From positions 1 to 64,000 of the forward strand of contig CADEEH010000003.1 of the NCBI GenBank assembly GCA_902826305.1: DNA of 64,000 nt, read 5' to 3'. The notes beneath the pieces are model-generated. The model was given only the letters and a program-made list of their open reading frames with translations. It searched no databases and was not told the DNA's origin. Numbering within the stretch: position 1 is the stretch's first letter; the number at the start of each line of letters is the position of its first letter. Below, one piece after another: positions 32,907 through 41,419 of the stretch. Origin of the DNA: an uncultured Burkholderiales bacterium. Lineage in GTDB: Bacteria; Pseudomonadota; Gammaproteobacteria; Burkholderiales; Burkholderiaceae_E. The translations under genes were made by a program, and so were the position numbers.

Positions 32907-34193
32907 TCAGGCCATGTAGGTCGACCAGGCCTGGAACTGGCTTCGCATCACCGCTTCCGACGTGCCGTGGTTGGAATAGGTGACGCCGTCCTCGACGCGG
33001 TCGTCGCCGTGCCAGCGGTGGAAGCTGACCCAGTCGCCGCCATCCGATTCCAGGCCGCGCTGGCCCTTGGTCCAGTTCTCCAGGTCATCGGCGTTGATCA
33101 TCGTCGCCGGCGAGTTGACCAGGTTGTAGTACCACAGGCTGCGGCGGTAGATCGCCTCGGGTGCACCCTTGAGGCGGAAGTGCCAGATCTCGGACAGTGT
33201 CTTGTCGGGTGAGATCGGCCGCAGGCAGCGCAGCTGCTGCAACGGCGATTGCACCGACAGGTACGGATACACCAGCACGTGGTGGATGCTGCGCGAGAGG
33301 TACTCCTCGGTCTTCTGTTCGCCGTAGGCTGCCTTGAGCAGCGCCTCGTAGGCCAGTGTGTCCGGATCCTGCGGGCGCAGCCCCATGTACGCCTTCAGGA
33401 TGCCGTGGCCACGCGGGAAATTGATCGTCTGCACGGCGTCCCACTGCTCGAAGCTGGACGCGAACGCCGACAGCATGTGGTAGTACAGCGGCGGTGTCGT
33501 GCCCTGGGCCTTCAGCCGCTTTTCCACCCGCGCCGCCGAGATGCCGGTGGACTGGTGGGTGACGCTCGGGTGCAACGCGTCGAGCTGGTTCTCCATGAAG
33601 AACTTCCAGTTCGAGTGCTGCACCACGCGGTGGCACACCGGCACCACCTCGACCTCGCCCGCGGGCGAGCGGTCGCACATGTCGTCGAACGCAACCTTCG
33701 CTTCGCCGAGGAACTCCGCCAGCGACGGTCCGTCGGCGGCCAGGCTCGCGAAGACGAAGCCGCGATAGCTGTCCACACGCGCGGCGCGTTTGACCTGGCA
33801 GTCCGGGTTCTCGCGGGTGAGGCGGGTGTTCTCGTAACCCTTGGCCAGCGGGATCGCCCGCACGCTGCCGTCCAGCCAGAAGCTCCACGCGTGATAGCTG
33901 CAGACGAACGACTGCCCGGTGTTGCCCTTCAGGTTGCCGACGAGTTGCACGCCGCGATGCGGGCAGCGGTTGTGCAGCACGTTCACGCGACCGTCGGCCT
34001 GACGCACCATGATCATCGGCTGGCGGCCGATCTGCACCGCGTGATAGTCGCCAGGCTCGGGCACCTGCGACTCGTGGCCGCAATACACCCAGATCCGTTC
34101 CCAGATGCGTTCCATCTCGCGCTCGAAGATCGCGGGATCGGTGTAGACCGACTTGTGCACCCGGTCGGGCTCGACGAGGGACTTCACTTCCAT
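32907..34193 (-). CDS. Rieske non-heme iron dioxygenase alpha subunit
   Basis: A 428-residue oxygenase. The Rieske [2Fe-2S] ligands are C77/H79 (NRCPHRG) and C98/H101 (CSYHAW). In the catalytic domain ENQLDALHPSVTH supplies the bridging Asp205 and iron ligands His208 and His213; a distal acidic ligand is likely in NADDLENWTKG. Such enzymes use O2 and electrons from a ferredoxin/reductase to cis-dihydroxylate or demethylate aromatic acids. Start 34193 has GGAG upstream. It is the first gene of the operon with the beta subunit and a LivKHMGF importer and is divergent from a DHA2 exporter; the 164-bp gap should contain the regulatory sites. Confidence 0.92.
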   Translation of the reverse strand: MEVKSLVEPDRVHKSVYTDPAIFEREMERIWERIWVYCGHESQVPEPGDYHAVQIGRQPMIMVRQADGRVNVLHNRCPHRGVQLVGNLKGNTGQSFVCSYHAWSFWLDGSVRAIPLAKGYENTRLTRENPDCQVKRAARVDSYRGFVFASLAADGPSLAEFLGEAKVAFDDMCDRSPAGEVEVVPVCHRVVQHSNWKFFMENQLDALHPSVTHQSTGISAARVEKRLKAQGTTPPLYYHMLSAFASSFEQWDAVQTINFPRGHGILKAYMGLRPQDPDTLAYEALLKAAYGEQKTEEYLSRSIHHVLVYPYLSVQSPLQQLRCLRPISPDKTLSEIWHFRLKGAPEAIYRRSLWYYNLVNSPATMINADDLENWTKGQRGLESDGGDWVSFHRWHGDDRVEDGVTYSNHGTSEAVMRSQFQAWSTYMA

Positions 34194-34357
34194 CCGGACT
34201 CCTGCCCTGGGCTTCCCGTTTGATTGACTCTTCAATATATGACGGCTGAAGTGTGCCGTCCAGCCAGCGGCCGGCCCCGCCGCGATCGGCATGGCTGCGA
34301 ATGGGGAGACCGGCCGGCTTGTCCGCCGATCCCGCACAATTCCAGGTCGCCCGCGGG

Positions 34358-35776
34358 ATGTCGATGGACAACAAGACCACCAAGCGTTACCTGCCGTGGA
34401 TCGTGGCGATCGCTCTGTTCATGGAGCAGCTCGACTCGACGATCGTCAACACCAGCATTCCCGCGATGGCGGCCAGCCTCGGGGCGACGCCGCTCAGCCT
34501 GAAGGCGGTCGCGACCAGCTACATCCTGAGCCTGGCGGTGTGCATTCCGCTGAGCGGCTGGCTCGCCGAGCGCTACGGCACGCGCCGGATCTTCCTGGCC
34601 GCGGTCGCGCTGTTCACGATCTCGTCGGTGGTCTGCGGCCTGGCGGTCAACGCGACGATGCTGATCGCCGCCCGTATCCCGCAGGGCATCGCGGCGGCGA
34701 TGATGATGCCGGTGGGTCGCGTGGCGATAGTGCGCACGTTTCCGAAGGGTGAGCTGCTGCGGGCGATGAACTTCGTGATCATCCCGGCGCTGCTCGGTCC
34801 GCTGCTCGGCCCCACCGTGGGTGGCCTGATCGTGCACTGGCTGTCGTGGCGCGACATCTTCTTCGTCAACGTGCCGGTCGGCCTGGCGGCGCTGTGGTTC
34901 GGCTGGCGGCACATGCCCGACTACCGCGGCGAACAGACGCGGCCGCTGGACTGGCTCGGCTTCGCGCTCTTCAGCGGGGGCACCGCGTTGTTGTCCTGGC
35001 TGCTCGAGATCTTCGGCGAACATGGACTCAGTGGTCCGCAGGCGCTGGTGCCGCTGGTGCTCTCGCTCGGCCTGATCGGCGCATACGGATGGCACGCGCG
35101 GCGGGTGCCGCATCCGCTGCTCAACCTGAAGCTGTTCAACGTGCGGACGTTCCGGATCTCGGTGATCGGCGGCTTCGTCACGCGGCTGGGCATCGGCGGC
35201 ATGCCGTTCCTGCTGCCGCTGCTCTACCAGCTCGGCCTGGGCCTGCCGGCCTGGCAGTCGGGGTTGCTGATGATGCCCGCGGCCGTCGCGGCGATGGGCA
35301 TGAAGGTGTTGTCCGGCCCGTTGCTGGCACGCTTCGGATATCGCCGGGTGCTGATGGCCAACACCGTGCTGGTGGCCTGCACGATCGCGATGTTCTCGCT
35401 GATCGGTCCCGAGACGCCGCTGGCGGCGATCGTCGCGCTCGGCCTGGCGATGGGCCTGTTCAACTCGCTGCAGTTCTCGAGCATGAACTCGATGGCGTAT
35501 GCCGACGTCGCCGACAGCGACGCGGCGATGGCCTCCACGATCGCCAGCACGCTGCAGCAGATGTCGATGAGCTTCGGCCTCGCGTGTGGTTCGCTCGTGG
35601 CCGGCTTCTATCTCAGCGCGTCCTCGCAGGCCTCGCCGGCGGCGGTGAACCAGGCGCTGCAGCACGCCTTCCTGACGCTGGCCGTGCTGACGCTGGTGTC
35701 GTCACTCGTCTTCCGCCTGCTGCGCGCCGACGATGGGGAGAGCGTGACCAGGGGGCTGGCTGCGCCGGTGGCCTGA
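34358..35776 (+). CDS. MFS drug/solute exporter, DHA2 (EmrB/QacA) type
   Basis: A 472-residue multi-helix transporter. Helix 1 has the DHA2 hallmark MEQLDSTIVNTSIPAMA, and the loop SGWLAERYGTRR is the MFS signature; about fourteen hydrophobic segments are visible. DHA2 carriers export drugs, dyes or metabolites with protons. No EmrA-like membrane fusion protein gene is adjacent. ATG 34364 is an alternative start. It is divergent from the Rieske oxygenase operon and might export an inhibitory aromatic intermediate, which is speculative. Confidence 0.87.
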   Translation: MSMDNKTTKRYLPWIVAIALFMEQLDSTIVNTSIPAMAASLGATPLSLKAVATSYILSLAVCIPLSGWLAERYGTRRIFLAAVALFTISSVVCGLAVNATMLIAARIPQGIAAAMMMPVGRVAIVRTFPKGELLRAMNFVIIPALLGPLLGPTVGGLIVHWLSWRDIFFVNVPVGLAALWFGWRHMPDYRGEQTRPLDWLGFALFSGGTALLSWLLEIFGEHGLSGPQALVPLVLSLGLIGAYGWHARRVPHPLLNLKLFNVRTFRISVIGGFVTRLGIGGMPFLLPLLYQLGLGLPAWQSGLLMMPAAVAAMGMKVLSGPLLARFGYRRVLMANTVLVACTIAMFSLIGPETPLAAIVALGLAMGLFNSLQFSSMNSMAYADVADSDAAMASTIASTLQQMSMSFGLACGSLVAGFYLSASSQASPAAVNQALQHAFLTLAVLTLVSSLVFRLLRADDGESVTRGLAAPVA

Positions 35777-35800
35777 GGGGCGGGTTGGCGTGTCTGGCCG

Positions 35801-36391
35801 TCACCCCCGGCGCGAACGCCGCAGCATCCCCGGGATCATCCGCCCCATCACGTCGTCCTTGCGGATCAGGTAGTGGTACAGCGCCGCGCCGACGTGCAAC
35901 GCGATCAGCGCGGCCAGCGCCAGCACCAGTGCCATGTGCACCGCGAACGCGGCCTTCGCGGCCTCCTTGTCGGCCGAGACGATCGCAGGCAGCTTGAACA
36001 GGCCGAAGATGTCGAGCGCCGGAAAGAGCGCGATACCGATGTAGCCGGCGATCGGCGCGGCGATCAGCAACGCATACAACAACCAGTGGTTCAGATGGCT
36101 GACCATGCGATGCCAGGGCTCGAGTGACGGCTCGTCCGCCGGTGCGCCCTGGGTCGTCCGGTAGAGCAGGCGCAAGACGACGACCAGCAGGATCACGAGA
36201 CCCGACAGCTTGTGGCCGCTGTACAGCGTGTTGGTCAGCGAGTCCCAGACGTTGAGCACGTTGCCGCGATAGGCCATGTAGAAGCCGACCGGGAACTGCA
36301 GCGCGAGCAACGCGACGGTCAGCCAGTGCAGCAGGCGCGCGGTGCTCGAGTACAGTCGCGTGGGTTCGAGGGTGGTCGACGGAGCGGGCAT
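35801..36391 (-). CDS. Cytochrome b561 family membrane protein
   Basis: A 196-residue, four-helix diheme b-type cytochrome. Conserved histidines are seen in ARLLHWLTVALLALQFPVG, TNTLYSGHKLSGLVIL, HLNHWLLYALLIAAPIAGY and AALIALHVGAALYHYL. Family members pass electrons between quinol and periplasmic carriers. It is convergent with the DHA2 exporter and co-directional with lysR, 150 bp downstream of it. Its closeness to the quinoprotein/cytochrome c cluster suggests, but does not prove, involvement in the same respiratory branch. Confidence 0.9.
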   Translation of the reverse strand: MPAPSTTLEPTRLYSSTARLLHWLTVALLALQFPVGFYMAYRGNVLNVWDSLTNTLYSGHKLSGLVILLVVVLRLLYRTTQGAPADEPSLEPWHRMVSHLNHWLLYALLIAAPIAGYIGIALFPALDIFGLFKLPAIVSADKEAAKAAFAVHMALVLALAALIALHVGAALYHYLIRKDDVMGRMIPGMLRRSRRG

Positions 36392-36541
36392 GGCGGTCTC
36401 TCCCTGGCCGATGCCGCGGGCTGCGGCGGCCGTGGGTCGATTGTGACCAACCCCGGCCGGTCCGGCCGCGATGGTCCGCGTCGGCCGCAGGGAGATGCGG
36501 TCGCGCCGGCGGCGCGAGCGCCCCCATCGCGTCGACAGGCC

Positions 36542-37495
36542 CTAGTGCACGCGTCCGGAGGCGACCGAAGACGATGCCGCCAGCCGGCCGTTGGGCAGGC
36601 CGACGCCGAACTGGCGGGCACTCAGGTGATGGATCATCGCGGCCAGTGGTGCCGTGACCGGCTGCCCGGATTTGACGCAGATCAGCATCCGCAGGCGGGC
36701 CCAGGACTCGCGCAGCGGCAGCACGACCAGATCCATCCCCGCGGTCAGCACCCCGGCGGCCTCCAGCGGCAGCACACCGACACCGAGGCCGGCCTCGACC
36801 ATCCTGCAGATCGATTCGAAGCTCTTGACCTGCACATGCAGGTGCAGCGGCTTTTGCAGCGCCACCGCCTGCTCGGTGAGCACCCTGACCAGCGAGCAGC
36901 CGCTCTCGAGGGTGATCAGCTTGTGTTCGAGGACATCCTCGTAGGACATCACCGAACGGCCCAGCAGTTCGTGATCCGCCGGCACGACCACGGCCATCCG
37001 GTCCTCGCGATAGGGGAAGACATCCAGGCCGTCGGAGCGTACGCCGTCGATGATGACGCCGAGATCGACATCGCCCCGCATGACCGCCTCGACGATCGCC
37101 AGGCTCCACTGTTCCTCGACGACCAGGCTGATCTCCGGATTGCGACGCGTGAAGGCGGCCAGGTCCTTCGGCAACGAGGCCGCCATCGACGACGTGTTGG
37201 CGAGCATGCGCAGCACACCCTTGCGTCCGGCCTTGTAGCTGCCCATGTCCGCCTCGAGCTGGTTCAGCCGGGCGAGCAGCGTCTTCGCGTGGGTGAGCAG
37301 CGTGTGGCCGGAAGCGGTCAGTTCCACGCCGCGCGGCTTGCGCTCGAACAACGGCGTCTGGAAGCGGTGCTCGAGCGCGGCGATGCGCCGGCTGGCCGCG
37401 GCCAGCCCGATGTGTGATGCCTCGGCCGCCTTGGTCAGGCTGTGGAGGTCCGCGGCACGGACGAACAGGGCGAGTGAATCGATGTCCGGGAGCAT
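36542..37495 (-). CDS. LysR-family transcriptional regulator
   Basis: A 317-residue regulator with the N-terminal winged helix (SLTKAAEASHIGLAAASRRIAALEHRFQTPLFERKPRGVELTASG) and a periplasmic-binding-protein-like effector domain. It is divergent from the quinoprotein gene across a 421-bp gap containing a LysR-type ATT-N11-AAT box, the classical arrangement for a regulator controlling the facing operon. The effector is unknown; a lanthanide, alcohol or aldehyde signal would fit the target. The start at 37495 gives the usual short N-terminus before the HTH. Confidence 0.9.
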   Translation of the reverse strand: MLPDIDSLALFVRAADLHSLTKAAEASHIGLAAASRRIAALEHRFQTPLFERKPRGVELTASGHTLLTHAKTLLARLNQLEADMGSYKAGRKGVLRMLANTSSMAASLPKDLAAFTRRNPEISLVVEEQWSLAIVEAVMRGDVDLGVIIDGVRSDGLDVFPYREDRMAVVVPADHELLGRSVMSYEDVLEHKLITLESGCSLVRVLTEQAVALQKPLHLHVQVKSFESICRMVEAGLGVGVLPLEAAGVLTAGMDLVVLPLRESWARLRMLICVKSGQPVTAPLAAMIHHLSARQFGVGLPNGRLAASSSVASGRVH

Positions 37496-37916
37496 GGCGT
37501 TCCTTTGTCTCCGGAGGAAGCTGCCGGTCCCGTCGCCCTGCCGGGGAGGAACTCGTTCTGATCAGTGCGCTCGGCGGGCCCGCCCGCTCGAAACGGCCGC
37601 GAATTTTTCCAGTTGGCCGATTGGACGTCCATTCCGATTTCGGCAATCCAGCGTTCGCTTCGGACGGACCGCGCAACGCGTCGACGACTTCGAAATCCGG
37701 CAACCCGGCGTGTGCACGATGAGGCCATCGTTGACTCGGGTCAAGGGTTTGGACCATCGCCGGTTGCCGAGAATCGAATTGTCGTCAAGCGCGTCGACCT
37801 CAACAATCCACACGTGCGATCACTGCCCGCCGTTGCGCGGGACGGAACGTCGTATTCCGGAGGCCACGGGCAAGCATCCCTGGCCCCGCCACAGCCAAGA
37901 CATGATGGAGGGGATG
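37496..37916. promoter_or_regulatory. Long divergent promoter region with a LysR-type box
   Basis: This 421-bp stretch has no gene on either strand that I can support. At 37631-37647 it contains ATT-CCGATTTCGGC-AAT, an ATT-N11-AAT sequence with internal dyad (CCGA/TCGG), as expected for a LysR recognition site. A GC-rich palindromic patch (GGCGGGCCCGCC, around 37573-37584) lies closer to lysR. Its size suggests further regulatory input beyond the divergent LysR protein. Confidence 0.45.
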
Positions 37917-39740
37917 ATGAAGACAAGACAGACGAGGCGAACCGGGACGTTCGCCGTGGTCCTCGGTGGGGTCCTGGCCGCCGCGCCGGTGTTTGCCGGC
38001 GACGTGACCTGGGAGCGGCTGGTCAACAGCGACAAGGAGCCGCAGAACTGGCTCAACCACCACGGCAACCTGAAGGCCCACCGGTTCTCCGGGCTCGACC
38101 AGGTCAACACGAAGAACGTCAAGAAGCTGAAGGTCGCGTTCACGTTCGCGATGGGCGGCACCCAGGGCGGCGGCAAGGACATCATCCAATACAAGTTCGC
38201 GGGCCTCGAAGGCACGCCGATCGCCGAGGACGGCTTCCTGTATCTCACCACCGGCTGGGGCACGGTGACCAAGCTGGACACCAAAGGCGGCAAGCCGCGT
38301 GTCGTGTGGACCTACAATCCGGCGCCGGACGCCGACTATGCGACCACGGTCGCCTGCTGCGGCATCGACAACCGCGGCGCGGTGGTCGCCGGCAATCTGG
38401 TGATCTCGCCGGTCATCGATGGGCGCATCGTCGCGCTCAACAAGGAAGACGGCAAGAAGGTCTGGGAAGCGCAGGTCGCGGATCCCGGCAAGAGCGAGAC
38501 CATCACCGGCGCACCGCTGATCGTCAAGGACATGGTCGTCACCGGGATGTCGGGTGCCGAGTACGGCACCCGCGGCTGGCTGGAGGCGATGGACATCAAG
38601 ACCGGCAAGCGCAAGTGGCGCACGTACACGATCCCTGGCCCGGGCGAGCCGGGCAGCGAGACCTGGAAGGACAAACACGAGGCGTACAAGAGCGGCGGCG
38701 GCTCGACCTGGGTCACCGGCTCCTATGATCCGGAGACCAACCTGATCATCTGGGGCACCGGCAACCCGGGACCCGACTGGGACAACGCCTATCGCCCGGG
38801 CGACAACCTGTGGACCGATTCGACGATCGCGATCGACGCCGACAGCGGCAAGATCAAGTGGGGCTTCCAGCACACGGCCAACGACCCGTACGACTACGAT
38901 TCGGTCAACGAACATACGTTCGTCGACCTGAACATCGGCGGCAAGGTGGTCAAGGCCGTGCTGCACGCCAACCGCAACGGCTACGCGTATGCGCTGGATC
39001 GCACCAACGGCCAGCCGGTGTGGTGCGAGCAGTTCGTCGACGAGCTGAACTGGTCGGGCGGCCTGGACGCCAAGTGCAAGCCGAAGACGTACGACGCGAA
39101 GAAGGACGTCCAGACCTACGTGGCCGGCACGGCCGCCCAGCGTGGCACCGCGACCAAGGGGCGGGGCACGATCGAAGGTGTGCTGCGTCCGTCTCACATG
39201 GGGGGCAAGAACTGGCCGCCGACCACCTACAGCCCGCAGACCAACCGGTACTACATCCCGGCGATCGAGGGCTGCAACAAGGCGTTCGCCGAAGTGCAGA
39301 ACCCCGGGGACCTGAAGGGCCGGATGCTCTTCCTCGGCGGTGCGCCGTTCTCGACGATGGACGATCCGAAGTGCAGCAAGCTCACCGGATCCGTGGTCGC
39401 GATGGATGCAACCACCGGCAAGGTCGTCAAGAAACACAAGACCGCCTATCCGCAGTTGGGTGGCCTGATGTCGACCGCCGGCGGACTGGTGTTCACGACC
39501 TACGCCGAGGGCCAGATCGCCGCGCTCGACGCCACGACGATGGAGGAGGTCTGGAAGTTCGACTTCGGCCAGGGTGTCAACGCGCCGCCGATGACCTTCA
39601 TGTCCGAAGGCAAGCAGTACATCGCGGTCGAGGTCGGCCTGGGCGGTGCATTCCCGCAGTGGTGGGCCGCCAACGTCACGCCGGAACTGATGTGGCAGCA
39701 GCCGGGCAACGTGCTCTACGTGTTCTCGCTCGGCGACTGA
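37917..39740 (+). CDS. PQQ-dependent (quinoprotein) alcohol dehydrogenase with lanthanide-type DYD motif
   Basis: A 607-residue exported beta-propeller dehydrogenase with signal peptide (TFAVVLGGVLAAAPVFA). PQQ-site features are the vicinal cysteine pair C147-C148 (VACCGI), E215 (GAEYG) and N283 (GTGNP) as metal ligands, and catalytic D326. Two residues on is D328 (YDYDSVNE), the additional Asp found in XoxF and PedH-type enzymes that bind lanthanides; calcium enzymes have Ala or Ser there. It therefore probably oxidises a primary alcohol or aldehyde using PQQ and a rare-earth ion, passing electrons to cytochrome c encoded 52 bp downstream. Start 37917 has GGAGG five bases upstream; ATGs at 37902, 37905 and 37914 are alternatives. 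Confidence 0.9.
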   Translation: MKTRQTRRTGTFAVVLGGVLAAAPVFAGDVTWERLVNSDKEPQNWLNHHGNLKAHRFSGLDQVNTKNVKKLKVAFTFAMGGTQGGGKDIIQYKFAGLEGTPIAEDGFLYLTTGWGTVTKLDTKGGKPRVVWTYNPAPDADYATTVACCGIDNRGAVVAGNLVISPVIDGRIVALNKEDGKKVWEAQVADPGKSETITGAPLIVKDMVVTGMSGAEYGTRGWLEAMDIKTGKRKWRTYTIPGPGEPGSETWKDKHEAYKSGGGSTWVTGSYDPETNLIIWGTGNPGPDWDNAYRPGDNLWTDSTIAIDADSGKIKWGFQHTANDPYDYDSVNEHTFVDLNIGGKVVKAVLHANRNGYAYALDRTNGQPVWCEQFVDELNWSGGLDAKCKPKTYDAKKDVQTYVAGTAAQRGTATKGRGTIEGVLRPSHMGGKNWPPTTYSPQTNRYYIPAIEGCNKAFAEVQNPGDLKGRMLFLGGAPFSTMDDPKCSKLTGSVVAMDATTGKVVKKHKTAYPQLGGLMSTAGGLVFTTYAEGQIAALDATTMEEVWKFDFGQGVNAPPMTFMSEGKQYIAVEVGLGGAFPQWWAANVTPELMWQQPGNVLYVFSLGD

Positions 39741-39792
39741 CCGCCGTTGTACGACCCGGGGAACCTCGTCCGGTTCCCCGGTCGCCCGACCC

Positions 39793-40191
39793 ATGGGTTC
39801 CCACCGGATGATCGACGCAGTGAATTCCATTCAGAAATCGACGATAGCCGCCGTGATCGCCTTCTCGGGACTCGCGATGCCTTGCCTCGCGACCGCGGAA
39901 ACCGAGACCGGCGATCGCCCGGTGATCAACGTGCCGCGCGGCGGCGGACGAGTCGCCTACGAGCGGCACAACTGTGTCACCTGCCATGCCCCCGACGGGC
40001 GCGGCGGGCAGAACGAGGGCGGTTATGGTGCCGACCTGCGTGTCACCCCGCTGACCGAGGAACAGATCATCGTCACGATCGTCGCCGGGCGTCCGTCCAG
40101 GGGCATGCCCTCGTTCCAGGGCAGGATGGACGACGAGACGCTGCAGACCCTCGCGCGGTTCATCAAGCAGGATCTGCGGCTGAAGCAGTGA
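39793..40191 (+). CDS. Periplasmic cytochrome c, probable electron acceptor of the quinoprotein
   Basis: A 132-residue protein with a signal peptide ending near LAMPCLATAE and one heme motif CVTCH (in ERHNCVTCHAPDGRGG). The distal Met ligand is probably in RGMPSFQGRMDD. The layout matches small class I c-type cytochromes that take electrons from PQQ dehydrogenases and pass them to the oxidase. It lies 52 bp after the quinoprotein gene in the same direction. ATG 39808 is an alternative start that still leaves a signal peptide. Confidence 0.88.
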   Translation: MGSHRMIDAVNSIQKSTIAAVIAFSGLAMPCLATAETETGDRPVINVPRGGGRVAYERHNCVTCHAPDGRGGQNEGGYGADLRVTPLTEEQIIVTIVAGRPSRGMPSFQGRMDDETLQTLARFIKQDLRLKQ

Positions 40192-40201
40192 GTCGCCCGA
40201 C

Positions 40202-40663
40202 ATGTCCGAGTTCGTGACACTTCGAGGTCGCGCCGTGCGGCCGCTCGCCTTCGTGATGATCGGGATGGCCTTCGCGTGTGCGCCGGCTGTCGCGGCCGAA
40301 GACGCGTTCGTGTGCATGGAAGAGACGCAGCAGAAGTGCGACGAGGAAAACGCGAACCTGGCGCTTTTCATGAAGGGCCATGACGCGTTCGACCGCGGGC
40401 GCGAGCGCGGAGATCTCGGCGAGGCCCGCCGCATCGCACTCGAACTGATCGCGCGCAAGGACGAGCGCCACGGCAAGATCCTGATGAAGTACATCTACAT
40501 GCAGGTCGGGCAGGGTGTGCACAGGAACTATGTCGAGGCCTACCGGTGGATCGCGGACGACATGGCCCATGGGGCGAAGTACAGCCGGCTGAGTCTGGAA
40601 GGCACGCTCGACCGGCTGGTCACCAAGATGACACCCGAGCAGATCGCCGAGGCGAAGCGATGA
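40202..40663 (+). CDS. Exported Sel1-like repeat protein of the quinoprotein cluster
   Basis: A 153-residue protein with a signal peptide (LAFVMIGMAFACAPAVAA) and a helical mature part. GQGVHRNYVEAYRWIADDMAHGAK resembles a single Sel1-like repeat, a TPR-related protein-binding unit. Two mature-region cysteines (FVCMEETQQKCDEE) are spaced for a disulfide. It starts 10 bp after the cytochrome c gene, so it belongs to the operon. Some PQQ-dehydrogenase clusters encode a small accessory protein (XoxJ or MxaJ), but this is not a homologue of those as far as I can see. A role in holding the dehydrogenase and cytochrome together is a guess. Confidence 0.7.
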   Translation: MSEFVTLRGRAVRPLAFVMIGMAFACAPAVAAEDAFVCMEETQQKCDEENANLALFMKGHDAFDRGRERGDLGEARRIALELIARKDERHGKILMKYIYMQVGQGVHRNYVEAYRWIADDMAHGAKYSRLSLEGTLDRLVTKMTPEQIAEAKR

Positions 40664-40724
40664 CGTGTCCCACCTTCGGTGGCGTGGTCCACGGCCCCGG
40701 TGTGAAGCGGGTTGCGGACAGGTC

Positions 40725-41405
40725 CTAGACGCGCCCGGCGACCGGTATCAGCGCCCCGGTCACGGCGCTGGCCGCATCACTCAGCAGGAACGCCACCACG
40801 CTGGCGATCTCCGCCGGTCGCACCCAGCGGGTGAAATCCGCATCGGGCATGTCCGCGCGGTTTTTCGGTGTGTCGATGATGCTGGGCAGGATCGCGTTGA
40901 CGGTCACGTTCGCCGACTTCAACTCGTCGGCCAGCGCCTCGGTCAGGCGTGCCACGCCCGCCTTCGAAGCCGCGTAGGCGCCCATGCCCGAGGCCGCCTT
41001 GTTCGCGGCGCCCGCGCCGATGTTCACGATCCGGCCGCCGCCGTTGCGCTGCAGGTGATCGAGGACGGCCTTGCAGGCCGTCGCGCAGGTCATCAGGTTC
41101 GTGCGGAACATGTGTTCCCACTCGGCCAGGTCCTCGCTGGCGGCGAATGTCTGCCATCGGAAGCCGCCGGCGACATTGACCAGCCCGTCGATGTGACCGA
41201 AATGCCGAGACACGGCGTCCAGCACGTCGCGCATCCCGGCGAGTGAGGTCAGGTCGACCTGCCACGACATACCACCGGGGGGTGTCTCGCCGGTCGCGAG
41301 GTCGAGCAATGCGACCTTGCCTCCCTGCTGCACGATCCCGGCGACGACGGCGCGGCCGAGCTGGCCGTTCGCTCCGGTGACCACGACGACCTTGTTGCTC
41401 AACAT
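40725..41405 (-). CDS. Short-chain dehydrogenase/reductase (SDR)
   Basis: A 226-residue Rossmann enzyme with the coenzyme motif TGANGQLG, NVAGG in place of the usual NNAG, and the catalytic Y-x-x-x-K at YAASK. The Ser usually preceding the Tyr is not obvious (VNIGAGAANKAASGMGAY), so the active site may deviate. D37-type residues after strand 2 (LLDLATG) suggest NAD preference. GGAGGAG precedes the ATG at 41405. It follows the enolase-superfamily gene by 14 bp on the same strand, so the two probably act on one sugar acid or hydroxy-acid pathway. Confidence 0.85.
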   Translation of the reverse strand: MLSNKVVVVTGANGQLGRAVVAGIVQQGGKVALLDLATGETPPGGMSWQVDLTSLAGMRDVLDAVSRHFGHIDGLVNVAGGFRWQTFAASEDLAEWEHMFRTNLMTCATACKAVLDHLQRNGGGRIVNIGAGAANKAASGMGAYAASKAGVARLTEALADELKSANVTVNAILPSIIDTPKNRADMPDADFTRWVRPAEIASVVAFLLSDAASAVTGALIPVAGRV

Positions 41406-41419
41406 GACGGCTCCTCCGG

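Noticed and set aside
37245-37916. Upstream extension of the quinoprotein frame to an 831-residue protein
   Set aside because: The extension lies partly antisense to lysR and in non-coding sequence; a signal peptide and GGAGG define the start at 37917.
40670-40682. CCACC-TTC-GGTGG hairpin between the Sel1-like and SDR genes
   Set aside because: Only a 5-bp stem with a 3-base loop; expected by chance in GC-rich DNA.
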